From NCBI GenBank assembly GCA_030601705.1, contig JAUWBM010000008.1, positions 1 through 49,664 on the forward strand: 49,664 nt of DNA. The letters are read 5' to 3'. Under the pieces are notes generated by a model. That model was given only the letters and a program-made list of their open reading frames with translations. It had not been told where the DNA came from and did no database searches. The position numbers and the translations under genes were made by a program. The DNA is from Thermoplasmatota archaeon. Lineage in GTDB: Archaea > Thermoplasmatota > E2 > DHVEG-1. Below, piece by piece: positions 36,034 through 44,902 of the stretch (positions are counted from its first letter, which is position 1; every line of letters starts with the position of its first letter).

Positions 36034-38037
36034 TTGAAGGACGAGCCAAAAATTGTAAAAATATTGAAGGGGGAGGAAAAACTAGGGCGCCTTAATATTA
36101 ATTCACAATGTAGCTATGAACAATTAAAAATTCCAGAGGAAACATTGCACGAGACCTCTGACAAGACAGGTACATTCTCAGAAAGTGGGTTTGAAATAGA
36201 GAGAAATATTGGTGAACTTTTTGATTTTGGGGAACTGTACAAAATATTATTTGAAACTTCTGCTGTTGCAATAACACTTACCGATGAAAATGAGAGGATT
36301 GTCTCTTGGAATAAATATGCTGAAGAACTTCTTGACATGAATAAAGAAGATTTATTCATGAAACCTGTCAGCTCGCTTTATCCGTCAGAGGAATGGAAAA
36401 AGATCATAACGAAAAATATACGCCAAAGAGGGATGCGGCATTCCATAGAAACTAAGATTCTAAAAAAAAATAACAAACTAGTTGACGTTGATTTATCGGT
36501 AAGTGTTTTAAAAAATCATGAAGGAATGATAATTGGTTCCATAGGTGTCATTAAGGATATAACCTATCAAAAATGGGTAAAAGATGCTCTGGAAGAATCT
36601 AAAGAAAAATTTAAACAACTATACGAAAATGCTCCAATTCCTTATCACACTTTATCACCAAACGGTGAAATAACTTCTGTAAATGAAAAATGGTGTCGAA
36701 TATTAGGTTACGCAAAAAAAGAAGTCATAGGAAAATCGATTTTTGATTTTATTGCCAAAACTGAAAAAGAAATGGCCAAGGCTTCATTTAAGGAGAAAAT
36801 ACAAAGCAAAAAATCTTATGCTGGAGGTCATGAGAGAACTTTTATTACCAAACATGGAGAAGAACGAATATTTGTCATACATGATTTTTTAAGCTTTGAT
36901 AAAGATAAAAACGTTAGATCAGTGCATACAACAATGGAGAATATTACACAGCGTAAGCAACTATGGGAAAAAATGGTCAAATCAGAAGAAAAGTATAGAG
37001 TTCTTGCAGAAACGTCTGCCGATGGCGTTCTCACCACCGATGTACTCGGTCGTTTGACATATGTAAATCCCTCTCTTGAAGCAATTTTAGGGAGAAGAAA
37101 AAATAAACTCTTGGCAACTCCCTTTAGAGATTATCTCTCCGAATCGTCTGTGTATCTCTTTCAACAGACATTTCTTGATGTCAGGAAAAAAGAAAAGAAA
37201 ATGAAAAACATAAGACTAGATGTTATTCACGACAGTGGATATGAAATTCCCATCGAGGTAAACATTGCCCCTTTGAAAAAAGATGGTAATTTTATAGGTA
37301 TGGAATGTACAATAAGGGACATTTCAGAGCGGAAGAAGATAGAAAGAGAATTGAAACAATCTGAAAAACTGAGGACTGAGTTTATGAACATTGTAGCACA
37401 TGAACTTAAATCTCCGATAACTCCAATTAAAGGCTATTTAGACTTGATTGAATCAGATAAAGATGCTGATGAAAAAATTAGAAACTGGGCTAAAATAGGG
37501 TTGAGAAATGCTGAACGATTAATGCGTTTAGTAAATGATGTTTTAGATGTATCTAGACTTGACACAGATACAATGAGATTTAATATGGAAAAATGTGATC
37601 TGACAGAGATTTTTAATGATACAACAGAAGATATAGAACCTGATATTGAAAATAAAAATTTGAAATTTATTAAGGAAATACCGGAGAACCCCCCAAAAAT
37701 ACTCTGTGATAAATATCGTTTGTCACAAGTTTTGAAGAATCTATTAGGAAATGCTATAAAATTTACGGATTATGGATCTATTACACTTAGGATTGAGGAA
37801 AAAGAAAAGCACCTTTTCATCTATGTTGAAGATACTGGTGTTGGTATTTCAAGTGGTGAAACAAAGAAGATTTTTACAAAGTTTTATCAGGCATATACAG
37901 GTGAGGATCGGAAAAACGAAGGGACTGGGCTTGGTTTATTTATATGTAAAGAGATAGTGAAGAAACATAATGGCGAAATATGGGCAGAAAGCAAGGTAGG
38001 AAAAGGAAGTAAATTTACTATAAAATTACCTATCTAA
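36034..38037 (+). CDS. Soluble PAS-domain sensor histidine kinase
   Basis: About 667 residues from TTG 36034, chosen because GGAGA (36021-36025) lies 8-9 bases upstream; the TTG at 36019 has no such site. Three PAS/PAC-type domains span about residues 60-185, 188-310 and 315-435. The HisKA box MNIVAHELKSP carries the phospho-histidine near residue 456, and the ATP domain shows NLLGNAIKF, EDTGVGI and GTGLGLFICK. No membrane segment is seen, so it senses a cytoplasmic signal such as redox state or a small molecule. The single-domain regulator upstream is its likely partner. Confidence 0.93.
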   Translation: MKDEPKIVKILKGEEKLGRLNINSQCSYEQLKIPEETLHETSDKTGTFSESGFEIERNIGELFDFGELYKILFETSAVAITLTDENERIVSWNKYAEELLDMNKEDLFMKPVSSLYPSEEWKKIITKNIRQRGMRHSIETKILKKNNKLVDVDLSVSVLKNHEGMIIGSIGVIKDITYQKWVKDALEESKEKFKQLYENAPIPYHTLSPNGEITSVNEKWCRILGYAKKEVIGKSIFDFIAKTEKEMAKASFKEKIQSKKSYAGGHERTFITKHGEERIFVIHDFLSFDKDKNVRSVHTTMENITQRKQLWEKMVKSEEKYRVLAETSADGVLTTDVLGRLTYVNPSLEAILGRRKNKLLATPFRDYLSESSVYLFQQTFLDVRKKEKKMKNIRLDVIHDSGYEIPIEVNIAPLKKDGNFIGMECTIRDISERKKIERELKQSEKLRTEFMNIVAHELKSPITPIKGYLDLIESDKDADEKIRNWAKIGLRNAERLMRLVNDVLDVSRLDTDTMRFNMEKCDLTEIFNDTTEDIEPDIENKNLKFIKEIPENPPKILCDKYRLSQVLKNLLGNAIKFTDYGSITLRIEEKEKHLFIYVEDTGVGISSGETKKIFTKFYQAYTGEDRKNEGTGLGLFICKEIVKKHNGEIWAESKVGKGSKFTIKLPI

Positions 38038-38093
38038 ATCTAAGAAATAAAAATATCCTCATAGGAATTACAAAAACTTGTAACAATTACGAC

Positions 38094-39452
38094 TTACCGC
38101 TCCCAAGGCATCTTCTTATCAAGATATTCTGTCCAAAATATGTACAGGTTCTCTGTCAGAAGATCATCCCGTTCTAAAATAGTAAAATTTTTTTGAACAA
38201 TCTTATCAATATGTTTTCCCATGCTTAGATTTTTAACTTGTTCCTTCAAAAGGTCTTTTATGTCCGTATACTCCCTTTCAATTTCTACGTACAATCGTCT
38301 ATCCTTTTCAAAGGGTTTCCTGATCGTTCTGCGATTATCTGCCCATCTTTGAATGAACGCATCTGCGTTTTTTTTCAATTTTACAGGAGGACCCATGTGC
38401 ACCATTGTTTTCGAAATCGTTCGTTTCTCAGGAAATAGCATCATGTAAACGACGGTATCATTGATATGAAATCTGGAATCAAGTATTGTAAAATCATATC
38501 GCTCACACAGTTCTCTTATTGAACGAACTGCCTTACGTACTTGAGGATAAAGATTCTCTGGAATAATAGGTGGTTTTTCAATTTTCACTGCAATGAGCTC
38601 TCTCGTTTCGATCTCTTTTCTAATTCTATCAATTGACCATGGTTTTACTTCATTCGGAAAGAAAAACGTGGCACATGGTTTTTTTATGTAATCTTTGCAT
38701 GCCTTTGCAAAAAGACCAAATTTTTCTTTCGATAATGCCGAAGAAACATTTCTTTCACTATCAACTGGGTCAATAAATACAAGCGGTGTGTCAAAACGAG
38801 GGGATTTTGCTTGAGTTAGCGATAGCCTTTTGCCATGTTGCCAATTTTGAGCGTTGAGTATTAAAGTCTGAAGCGAGGAATATTCTAGGATTAAAATCTC
38901 ACAAAGATACCCAGAAAAACCTTCGACTTCGGCTTCGGCCCCATAGCACCCTATACCTTTCAAGAATTGTTTGAATAACCTTACTTCCTTTTTTTGCGAT
39001 TCTGAAATATGTTCTTTTACATATTTTGTATGAAGGGGAGTTCTATCCACTGCCGACAATTTTTGTGACGCAGATTCTATCTTATAACACGGCACAATTT
39101 CGGTTTTAACATCTTTGTATATCCCTCGTACATACGGATGCTCGGCAAAGCACTCTTCTTGATTTTTAAGAATAGATCTGCCTATTGAGAGACCAGTCTC
39201 TTGCAATTGCTTTCGAGAAACAGTTATCGGAAATAAAAGAAATAAATCAATATCAACACTATCTTTGAGATACGTTTCTTTTGCTATCGACCCCACGAGT
39301 TCAATTGATACCTGCAACTTGTTTTTTTCTATCTCTTTTTTAACTTCTCTCGTAAGTTCTTTTATGATATGTTTTAATTCTTTGCTCTCCTCAAGGGAAG
39401 GAGTGACTTTTTCCAATACCTGTTTTTCAATTATTTCAGAGCCGTCTATCAT
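38094..39452 (-). CDS. cca: CCA-adding tRNA nucleotidyltransferase, class I archaeal
   Basis: 452 residues. The nucleotidyltransferase core has the GSIAKETYLKDSVDIDLFL signature, with the D-x-D carboxylates near residue 65, followed by the archaeal class I middle and tail domains (PFEKDRRLYVEIEREY). It adds CCA to tRNA 3' ends, which is needed since the tRNA-Arg here has no encoded CCA. Its start lies directly after the stop of the PAP2 gene on the minus strand (1-base spacing), so thpR, the PAP2 gene and cca form an operon. Confidence 0.94.
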   Translation of the reverse strand: MIDGSEIIEKQVLEKVTPSLEESKELKHIIKELTREVKKEIEKNKLQVSIELVGSIAKETYLKDSVDIDLFLLFPITVSRKQLQETGLSIGRSILKNQEECFAEHPYVRGIYKDVKTEIVPCYKIESASQKLSAVDRTPLHTKYVKEHISESQKKEVRLFKQFLKGIGCYGAEAEVEGFSGYLCEILILEYSSLQTLILNAQNWQHGKRLSLTQAKSPRFDTPLVFIDPVDSERNVSSALSKEKFGLFAKACKDYIKKPCATFFFPNEVKPWSIDRIRKEIETRELIAVKIEKPPIIPENLYPQVRKAVRSIRELCERYDFTILDSRFHINDTVVYMMLFPEKRTISKTMVHMGPPVKLKKNADAFIQRWADNRRTIRKPFEKDRRLYVEIEREYTDIKDLLKEQVKNLSMGKHIDKIVQKNFTILERDDLLTENLYIFWTEYLDKKMPWER

Positions 39453-40241
39453 TTACTTCCCCTTTATGAATCGCTTCTGTAGGTAGAATACTGAAAATGC
39501 CAGTGCAACGCCACATATTACATCTGTTATCCAATGAATAGCTAAATAGATAACCGATAAAATGACTGAAATTGCGCAGAAATATGCAAAGTATGTATAT
39601 TTTTTGTTTTTTGTAAGTGATACCGACTTTGCAATGAGAAGAGTCATTGCAACATGAAGCGATGGAAAACAGTTATTGTGTGTGGTTGTTGAATAGAGAA
39701 ACTGTTCAACAGTAGGTACGACTATTTCAAGTGCAGATTCTATTCCATAGAATGTGTACACGTTTGTTACTGGAAAAAAAAGATAGAACGGCAAAGCTAT
39801 AGAATACATTAATAACAAACCATAAGCAAGCGACTTCATTGCCTTTTTGTCATCTGTAAGAAAGAAGTATAGTGCCGAGAACCATAATGTAAATGGATAG
39901 ACTACAATATACATTAAAACAAAAAAATAAACAAGAGATAATGTCCAATTCTGAGAAAACCAATAGACAACTCCTCCCTCGATCATTTGAATGTTACTTG
40001 CAAAGTCAATACCTACCAGATTTGTAACATATGAATCTAGTATGTTTACCTCGACAAGATGAAAAATAACAACTCCAATAATGATTATAATATACTTAAG
40101 GTGAGAAGATAAAATACGATAGTATTCTGAAGGTTTTATTTTAAAAATCTTTTTTGGCATAAAGAAAAACAAACTAACAATGAACAGTATAAAATTTAAC
40201 AAACCTACAACTAAAAACCAGTTTTCTATGACATTCACCAC
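39453..40241 (-). CDS. PAP2-superfamily membrane phosphatase or transferase
   Basis: 262 residues with about six membrane helices. The PAP2 active-site parts are NNCFPSLHVAMTLL (histidine near residue 198) and LAIHWITDVICG (histidine and aspartate near 240). It resembles the PAP2_3/inositolphosphotransferase-like group, acting on lipid phosphates in the membrane. In archaea such proteins may recycle isoprenoid or lipid phosphates; the substrate here is unknown. It lies between thpR and cca in one apparent operon. Confidence 0.82.
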   Translation of the reverse strand: MVNVIENWFLVVGLLNFILFIVSLFFFMPKKIFKIKPSEYYRILSSHLKYIIIIIGVVIFHLVEVNILDSYVTNLVGIDFASNIQMIEGGVVYWFSQNWTLSLVYFFVLMYIVVYPFTLWFSALYFFLTDDKKAMKSLAYGLLLMYSIALPFYLFFPVTNVYTFYGIESALEIVVPTVEQFLYSTTTHNNCFPSLHVAMTLLIAKSVSLTKNKKYTYFAYFCAISVILSVIYLAIHWITDVICGVALAFSVFYLQKRFIKGK

Positions 40242-40244
40242 CGA

Positions 40245-40799
40245 TTATAATTTTACTTCTTTCAAAGTTGTGTAAATAGGTCCTTTTGAAGTTAGATCAC
40301 TTTTCTTTAGTTTTATGGAATTTACATCTTGAGTGCTAAATTCAAACTCTTTGTAGTCTTCTATTGCTTTTAATAAAAGCTGCTTGTTTTTTGCCGTTTT
40401 TACGCGCCCTATTGTAAGATGAGCTGAAAAACCTCTTTTTTCCTTTTTGAAACCCAGTTGGGAGAGTCTTTCATCAATGCTTCTTGAAATTGTTTCTATC
40501 GTCTCTGCATCTTTTATTCCAATCCAGACAACTCTAATATAGTTTTGATTTGGGAAAACGCCGGTTTCACTCAGTTTTATTGTAAAAGGTTCTATTTCTT
40601 TGACTGAATCTTTCATAATTTGTTCAATATCATTTATCTTATCTTCCTGTACATCGCCAAGAAATTTGAGTGTGATGTGAATGTTTTGCGGTTCTACAAG
40701 TTTTACATCAGCATTTGAGTTAGTTATGTCTTTTAGAAACTTCAGAATATTTGGTGTTGCATTGATATCGATAGCAATAAATCCTCTAAATGTTGCCAT
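40245..40799 (-). CDS. thpR: RNA 2',3'-cyclic phosphodiesterase ThpR (LigT-like)
   Basis: 184 residues of the 2H phosphoesterase superfamily. The two H-x-T motifs are HITLKFLG near residue 46 and HLTIGRVK near 129; FRGFIAIDI is the typical start. It opens 2',3'-cyclic phosphates at RNA ends. It is the first gene of the thpR-PAP2-cca run, a tRNA/RNA-end theme shared with cca. Confidence 0.94.
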   Translation of the reverse strand: MATFRGFIAIDINATPNILKFLKDITNSNADVKLVEPQNIHITLKFLGDVQEDKINDIEQIMKDSVKEIEPFTIKLSETGVFPNQNYIRVVWIGIKDAETIETISRSIDERLSQLGFKKEKRGFSAHLTIGRVKTAKNKQLLLKAIEDYKEFEFSTQDVNSIKLKKSDLTSKGPIYTTLKEVKL

Positions 40800-41027
40800 G
40801 TTATCTTCCCATAATCTTTGCTCGATAAATGTTATTATACTTTAAAATTCTATTTATTCAAAAAATCTAGGACCGAATTTGAAAATTATCACTAGAGACA
40901 TTATAGTTTTATCTAAAATCAGTTTTTACCTAGTAGAAACAATCATTCCACAATTAAAAAAGGAAAAGATAAGTTGGGTTAGAATTTCCTTTGATTGGAG
41001 TAACTGGAATAAAGAAGAATGCTGATT

Positions 41028-41780
41028 TTAGGGAACTAATGGTATAGGTAACCAGGCAGTTACAACGGTAAAACCAGAGACAACAAGATCGGAATAGAGT
41101 CCTGTTCCAGTTTTGGTGCCAAACCAATAACCGAGGAATCCGAACATAAGACCAATGTACTCACCAGGCTCAGTTGATCTTGTAAGAAGTCCCTTGGTCT
41201 CTATCCCTTCATTGGTATATCCTTTATGAACGCTGACAATATCAAATCCCACAAGATTCATAAATGTGTTTAAGCCAAAAACAAATGTAGAACCATTGAT
41301 CAACTCAAAATTAATAGCACAGATTGCATTAAATATTGAATTATTAATTATCGGAGTTGTTTCAACTCTATTCAAAAATCTTAGGAAATTCATGTTTTTT
41401 GATTTCTCCACGATTCTTCCAGTGAGACTTTCATATGTAACGTCGTTTGAAATCAGATTATGTTCTTTTAAAACAAGTAATTGAGCGTTCCATGATTCTT
41501 CAGCAGAGTTGCTTGATCTTCTAATATCTTTCAATTCGTCACGTAGTTTTATCCATTCAGATTCAGGAAGTTCTATGATTTTTTTTACGGGACCGTTACC
41601 GGTACAATCAAAAAAATCAATTGTTACAAGTTTCTCCATCTCTGGCGATTCATAAACTGTTGGTGTATTCCTTGTTATATCGGCCTTTAGCATGCTTCCC
41701 ATTGCTGGTGTAATTGTCAATCCAACAAAAAGAAGCATTACAATACAAACAATGCCCCCTTTTTTTTCCATGGTAATCAT
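41028..41780 (-). CDS. Hypothetical secreted protein
   Basis: 250 residues. N-terminal signal peptide (GIVCIVMLLFVGLTITPAMG, about 8-27). The mature part has no family that I recognise. It includes a charged helix (ESEWIKLRDELKDIRRSSNS) and later hydrophobic, glycine-rich strands near the end (YIGLMFGFLGYWFGTKTGTG, then VVSGFTVVTAWLPIP), which could be membrane associated. The start ATG 41780 or the next one at 41771 are both possible. Confidence 0.6.
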   Translation of the reverse strand: MITMEKKGGIVCIVMLLFVGLTITPAMGSMLKADITRNTPTVYESPEMEKLVTIDFFDCTGNGPVKKIIELPESEWIKLRDELKDIRRSSNSAEESWNAQLLVLKEHNLISNDVTYESLTGRIVEKSKNMNFLRFLNRVETTPIINNSIFNAICAINFELINGSTFVFGLNTFMNLVGFDIVSVHKGYTNEGIETKGLLTRSTEPGEYIGLMFGFLGYWFGTKTGTGLYSDLVVSGFTVVTAWLPIPLVP

Positions 41781-42090
41781 AAGTTTATAAAGAATATCTG
41801 TATTTAAATATTTCGAGATAATTTAAAAACACTTTAAAAAATTGCAACATTTACCATTTGTTGGTGCTGTTTTCATAAGTATATTACAATAACCCTTCAA
41901 TTGCTCTGGAAAGTAGGGAAATCATATTTTATATAAAGCGGATTTTCAACCCCTCTTTTTATCCTCCCCTAAAACCCATAGTTTTTTAGCTGGGCGGAAG
42001 ATGGTACAAGACCTTTATAAGAGATAATTATCATAGTATCAATCCAATATTAGGGAAGTTAGAAATACGATACATAACAAATGTTGCAAA

Positions 42091-42102
42091 AAGTTTTTAT
42101 AC
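42091..42102 (+). promoter_or_regulatory. Archaeal promoter (BRE + TATA) for candidate RNA
   Basis: TTTTTATA with purine-rich CAAAAAG just upstream, centred about 28 bases before the run of G at 42127, the normal spacing from an archaeal TATA box to the transcription start. No coding ORF follows it. Confidence 0.45.
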
Positions 42103-42126
42103 TGTTTGTACATATTTTATTATAAT

Positions 42127-42207
42127 GGGGGTCTAGATCTAATATTAAAAAATAATTTTTAAACAAATTATTTTCCATCCTTTCCTCCTTTCCTCACCTA
42201 GATCCCC
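42127..42207 (+). ncRNA. Candidate structured small RNA
   Basis: An 81-base block can fold with an outer stem GGGG-TCTAG (42128-42136) against CTAGA-T-CCCC (42198-42207, one T bulged), enclosing a perfect 10-pair A/T stem (42149-42158 with 42165-42174, loop of six). It starts at the right distance from the TATA box at 42091-42102. I do not recognise a known RNA family: no C/D box or clear H/ACA features are evident. The pairing is visible; a function is inference. Confidence 0.3.
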
Positions 42208-42348
42208 TCATAACACATCCGTCGTAGAATAAACATGGAATAAAAATTACGCGATTTTAATTACCTTCTTATCCTTTCCAATTAATATAATTATCTATAG
42301 ATGATATGATGTATAAATGTTTATAGCAACTTATGACAAAATAACGAA

Positions 42349-43185
42349 TTACTCTTCCAAACTAATGCCATATGTTTTCTGGGGATTTTTCACATGAATC
42401 TCATAGGCTTGTTCTTCTGACATTACTCCTACATCAAGAAGGTTTCTCGTCAGTTTAGGGACGGTTTTTGGTCCAAGCACTGCGCCAGGTCTTCGTGGAT
42501 CGTCAATGTAATCTGTCTCCATCAAAAAACGTGATCCTTTTTTCAATGCCTCAATAATATTTTTTTTACTTGATAGAACAGAAGGCATAAGACCAAAGTT
42601 TTCGCCTTTTTTTATCAAGGCCGGAGCAAAATGTTTCACAATTTTATCAGAAGAAAGGCCAACATCCCTGCCCATCTCCACAAGTTCTTTACATTGTTCA
42701 GGTGTTGTACTTTCAGTATGCAATATTACAGGAGCTCTTATATCCGCGGCTTTCTCCATCCCATACTGTAGAATCTCATTTGAATCTTCCACAATTTCTT
42801 CATCAACAGGGAAATGTGGTCTTCCAATTTCCCCGATACCAATGCATTTTCTTTCCTCGCAAAGCACTGCAGCTTCATCCATTCCCTTCTTCATAATTTC
42901 AATAGCTTTAGCCCTCCCAAGATTTTCTCTTAACTTTAAATAATCAACTGGATAAGGACCAACAGTGACAAAAACTCCGATATCAATTTCAGCGCATATT
43001 TCCTCTGCCATTCTTAATGTTTTCATATAGCAAGACTTGTAACTTTTCTCTCTGATAACCAATCCTGGCATTGGATATTGGCACAAAACAAAATGTGTGC
43101 CGCCCGCTTTTTCAAAATCTTTTACAGCTTCTAGAAACCTACCATCTCTTCTCAGATGAAGATGATTATCAAATACTACTACCAA
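42349..43185 (-). CDS. TatD-related metal-dependent hydrolase
   Basis: 278 residues. The amidohydrolase-like barrel has the FDNHLHL histidine pair at residues 5-11, a glutamate in CIGIGEIGRPHF, the histidine in VILHTEST and a final aspartate in LMETDYIDDPRRPG. These mark the archaeal TatD-related group (COG1099), deoxyribonuclease-like or unknown hydrolases. Its function in archaea is not established. The preceding long intergenic region is on its 3' side. Confidence 0.85.
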   Translation of the reverse strand: MVVVFDNHLHLRRDGRFLEAVKDFEKAGGTHFVLCQYPMPGLVIREKSYKSCYMKTLRMAEEICAEIDIGVFVTVGPYPVDYLKLRENLGRAKAIEIMKKGMDEAAVLCEERKCIGIGEIGRPHFPVDEEIVEDSNEILQYGMEKAADIRAPVILHTESTTPEQCKELVEMGRDVGLSSDKIVKHFAPALIKKGENFGLMPSVLSSKKNIIEALKKGSRFLMETDYIDDPRRPGAVLGPKTVPKLTRNLLDVGVMSEEQAYEIHVKNPQKTYGISLEE

Positions 43186-43230
43186 CTGCCATACCTCTAA
43201 GAATTTTATAAGTAATAGATAAAGTAGGTA

Positions 43231-43575
43231 TTAGAAATCATCTTGCGTAAGTTCTTTACCGCTCACTATCTCCATAACGCTGCGGGCAAACATCCATCCA
43301 AAATATCCCATAAAAAATGTAAAGAAACCCGTAACACTATACACAACAATGTTCGTTATTGAATCATTTCCTCCCTGTATGAGCAATAGGACAATACTAA
43401 CAGCAATGTAAATAAAGATAAGGAGAAAAATCCATCTCAACGCATGCATAGTAACTCGTATTGTTGTGAAGGGTATTTCTTCAAAATCAATTTTTTTGTT
43501 CTTCAGGTTTTTTGATCGATTGTGTTTGTGAATATTTCTCGATAGAACAGTCTTGCGAAGTTTTCTTTTTGGCAC
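43231..43575 (-). CDS. Small membrane protein with basic N-terminus
   Basis: 114 residues starting with GTG 43575. A perfect AGGAGG ribosome site (43582-43587) lies 6 bases before it, so the longer frames that begin upstream are not used. The first 40 residues are very basic (PKRKLRKTVLSRNIHKHNRS), then come two membrane helices near 56-76 and 82-105. I do not recognise a family. The basic N-terminus should stay in the cytoplasm and could touch nucleic acid or lipid head groups. Confidence 0.6.
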   Translation of the reverse strand: MPKRKLRKTVLSRNIHKHNRSKNLKNKKIDFEEIPFTTIRVTMHALRWIFLLIFIYIAVSIVLLLIQGGNDSITNIVVYSVTGFFTFFMGYFGWMFARSVMEIVSGKELTQDDF

Positions 43576-43581
43576 TTTTTT

Positions 43582-43587
43582 CCTCCT
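43582..43587 (-). promoter_or_regulatory. Shine-Dalgarno site AGGAGG deciding a GTG start
   Basis: Minus-strand AGGAGG followed by six A bases and GTG (43575). It lies inside a longer open frame, and therefore identifies the real start of the small membrane protein. Confidence 0.7.
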
Positions 43588-43703
43588 ATAAAACATGTTT
43601 GGGTGATCCCAAAAACGTAATAGATAATTGCTATAAAAACTTAATTTGCAGATAATTATGCACATGCGAGGCAGACTATTATGCAGATTATCAGAATTGG
43701 GTT

Positions 43704-44897
43704 TTAAGCATCTGCTATTATGCTGATAACGTCCCCGTCTTTCAGTTCATGGTCTGAGCCTATGACACGATGGGTTCGTGCATCTATGGCTCTAATAAAA
43801 TGATCACCCAGATCAGTATGAACCTTATACGCCAAATCTTTCGCTGTAGAACCTCTAGAAACCAAATGCGCATCAGGAAGTATCCTACCCTCTTTGTCAG
43901 TAAGATGCGTGTCGTCTTCAACAGGATAAACTACTATCAGATCAAGCATTCTGACTGCCTCTTCTATGCATTTTTGAATGCCGGTAGAACCGTATTTTTC
44001 TAAAACATGACTTTTGATATAATTTAATGCCTTCAGTTGCTTTTCTGAAATTTCTTCTTTTTTTGCTATAGTAAAAACATTACTCCCGGGGGTATAATCA
44101 ATTAATCCCTTTTCTTCTGCATTACTTAAAGCAAGTTCACTTTCGGCACTTGCTGGAATTACAATATAATTTTTCATCTCATCCATTTTGGCCATCAAAC
44201 TATCGGGGGCTTTGTCACATTTATTAAAAGCTATGATCATAGGTTTGCTAATCTTTCTAATGACATCAGCAAGTTTTAAAATATCATCATCTGTCCAAGT
44301 AGAAGGTTTAGAACGATCGATATCTAGTTCTCTAGTTGTACTTATAATATGTTCCTCCTTTATCCCTAAGCCAGTTAATTTTTCCGCAAGCATTCTTTCA
44401 ATTTTCTTATCTTCTAATTCGCATTGTTTTGCTATTTTCTCCCAACTCTTTTTAATAATTTCAAAAAGCCAATAGGTGATTTCTTTTTCCAAGAATTCGA
44501 CATCCTTTAAAGGATCATACGTACCTATTTCACATGGATTGCCCTCTTCATCTGTACTGCCAGATGCATCTACAATATGAATAAGGGCATGTGCCTGCCG
44601 TAAATCGTCAAGAAACTTGTTTCCTAGGCCTTTTCCCTTATGAGCATCTGGAACAAGTCCAGCCACATCTATTGCTTCAATTGGTACAAATCGTGTTCCA
44701 TCAATACATTCTGAGTTGTTGGGCGTACACGTTACATTAAAATCTTTACAAGGACAGGGCTTTCTTATATACATTACTCCGCGATTAGCATCTATAGTGG
44801 TAAATGGATAATTTGCAATCTCTGCATGAGCCTCTGTGGCAGCATTAAAGAATGTAGATTTACCTACGTTGGGTTTTCCAACTATGCCAAGTTGCAT
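43704..44897 (-). CDS. ychF: YchF/OLA1-type redox-regulated ATPase/GTPase
   Basis: 397 residues. Obg-like P-loop NTPase of the archaeal COG0012 group: G1 motif GKPNVGKST at 7-15, IDVAGLVPDAHKGKG near 73-87, G4 FNKCDKA near 225, and a C-terminal TGS domain (about 312-397, ending KDGDVISIIA). A Cys-rich insertion (RKPCPCKDFNVTCTPNNSEC, about 45-64) sits in the switch region and is typical of archaeal members. It acts around the ribosome or stress response. Start lies 5 bases downstream of the stop of the bactofilin-like gene, suggesting a shared operon. Confidence 0.92.
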   Translation of the reverse strand: MQLGIVGKPNVGKSTFFNAATEAHAEIANYPFTTIDANRGVMYIRKPCPCKDFNVTCTPNNSECIDGTRFVPIEAIDVAGLVPDAHKGKGLGNKFLDDLRQAHALIHIVDASGSTDEEGNPCEIGTYDPLKDVEFLEKEITYWLFEIIKKSWEKIAKQCELEDKKIERMLAEKLTGLGIKEEHIISTTRELDIDRSKPSTWTDDDILKLADVIRKISKPMIIAFNKCDKAPDSLMAKMDEMKNYIVIPASAESELALSNAEEKGLIDYTPGSNVFTIAKKEEISEKQLKALNYIKSHVLEKYGSTGIQKCIEEAVRMLDLIVVYPVEDDTHLTDKEGRILPDAHLVSRGSTAKDLAYKVHTDLGDHFIRAIDARTHRVIGSDHELKDGDVISIIADA

Positions 44898-44902
44898 TTT
44901 TC

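Larger units (their letters stand above)
41781..42348. other. Long intergenic region holding a promoter and a candidate small RNA
   Basis: 568 bases without a protein gene. It contains a BRE/TATA-like element near 42086-42102, a base-paired block at 42127-42207, a perfect 10-base inverted repeat at 42149-42174, and pyrimidine-rich DNA on the plus strand at 42175-42196. The part 41830-42060 shows nothing that I can name. Confidence 0.5.

Noticed and set aside
40879-41025. A 48-codon plus-strand frame with TTG start (ends DWSNWNKEEC)
   Set aside because: It looks protein-like and is near a TATA-like element, but in AT-rich DNA an open run of this length is expected by chance, and no family is recognised.
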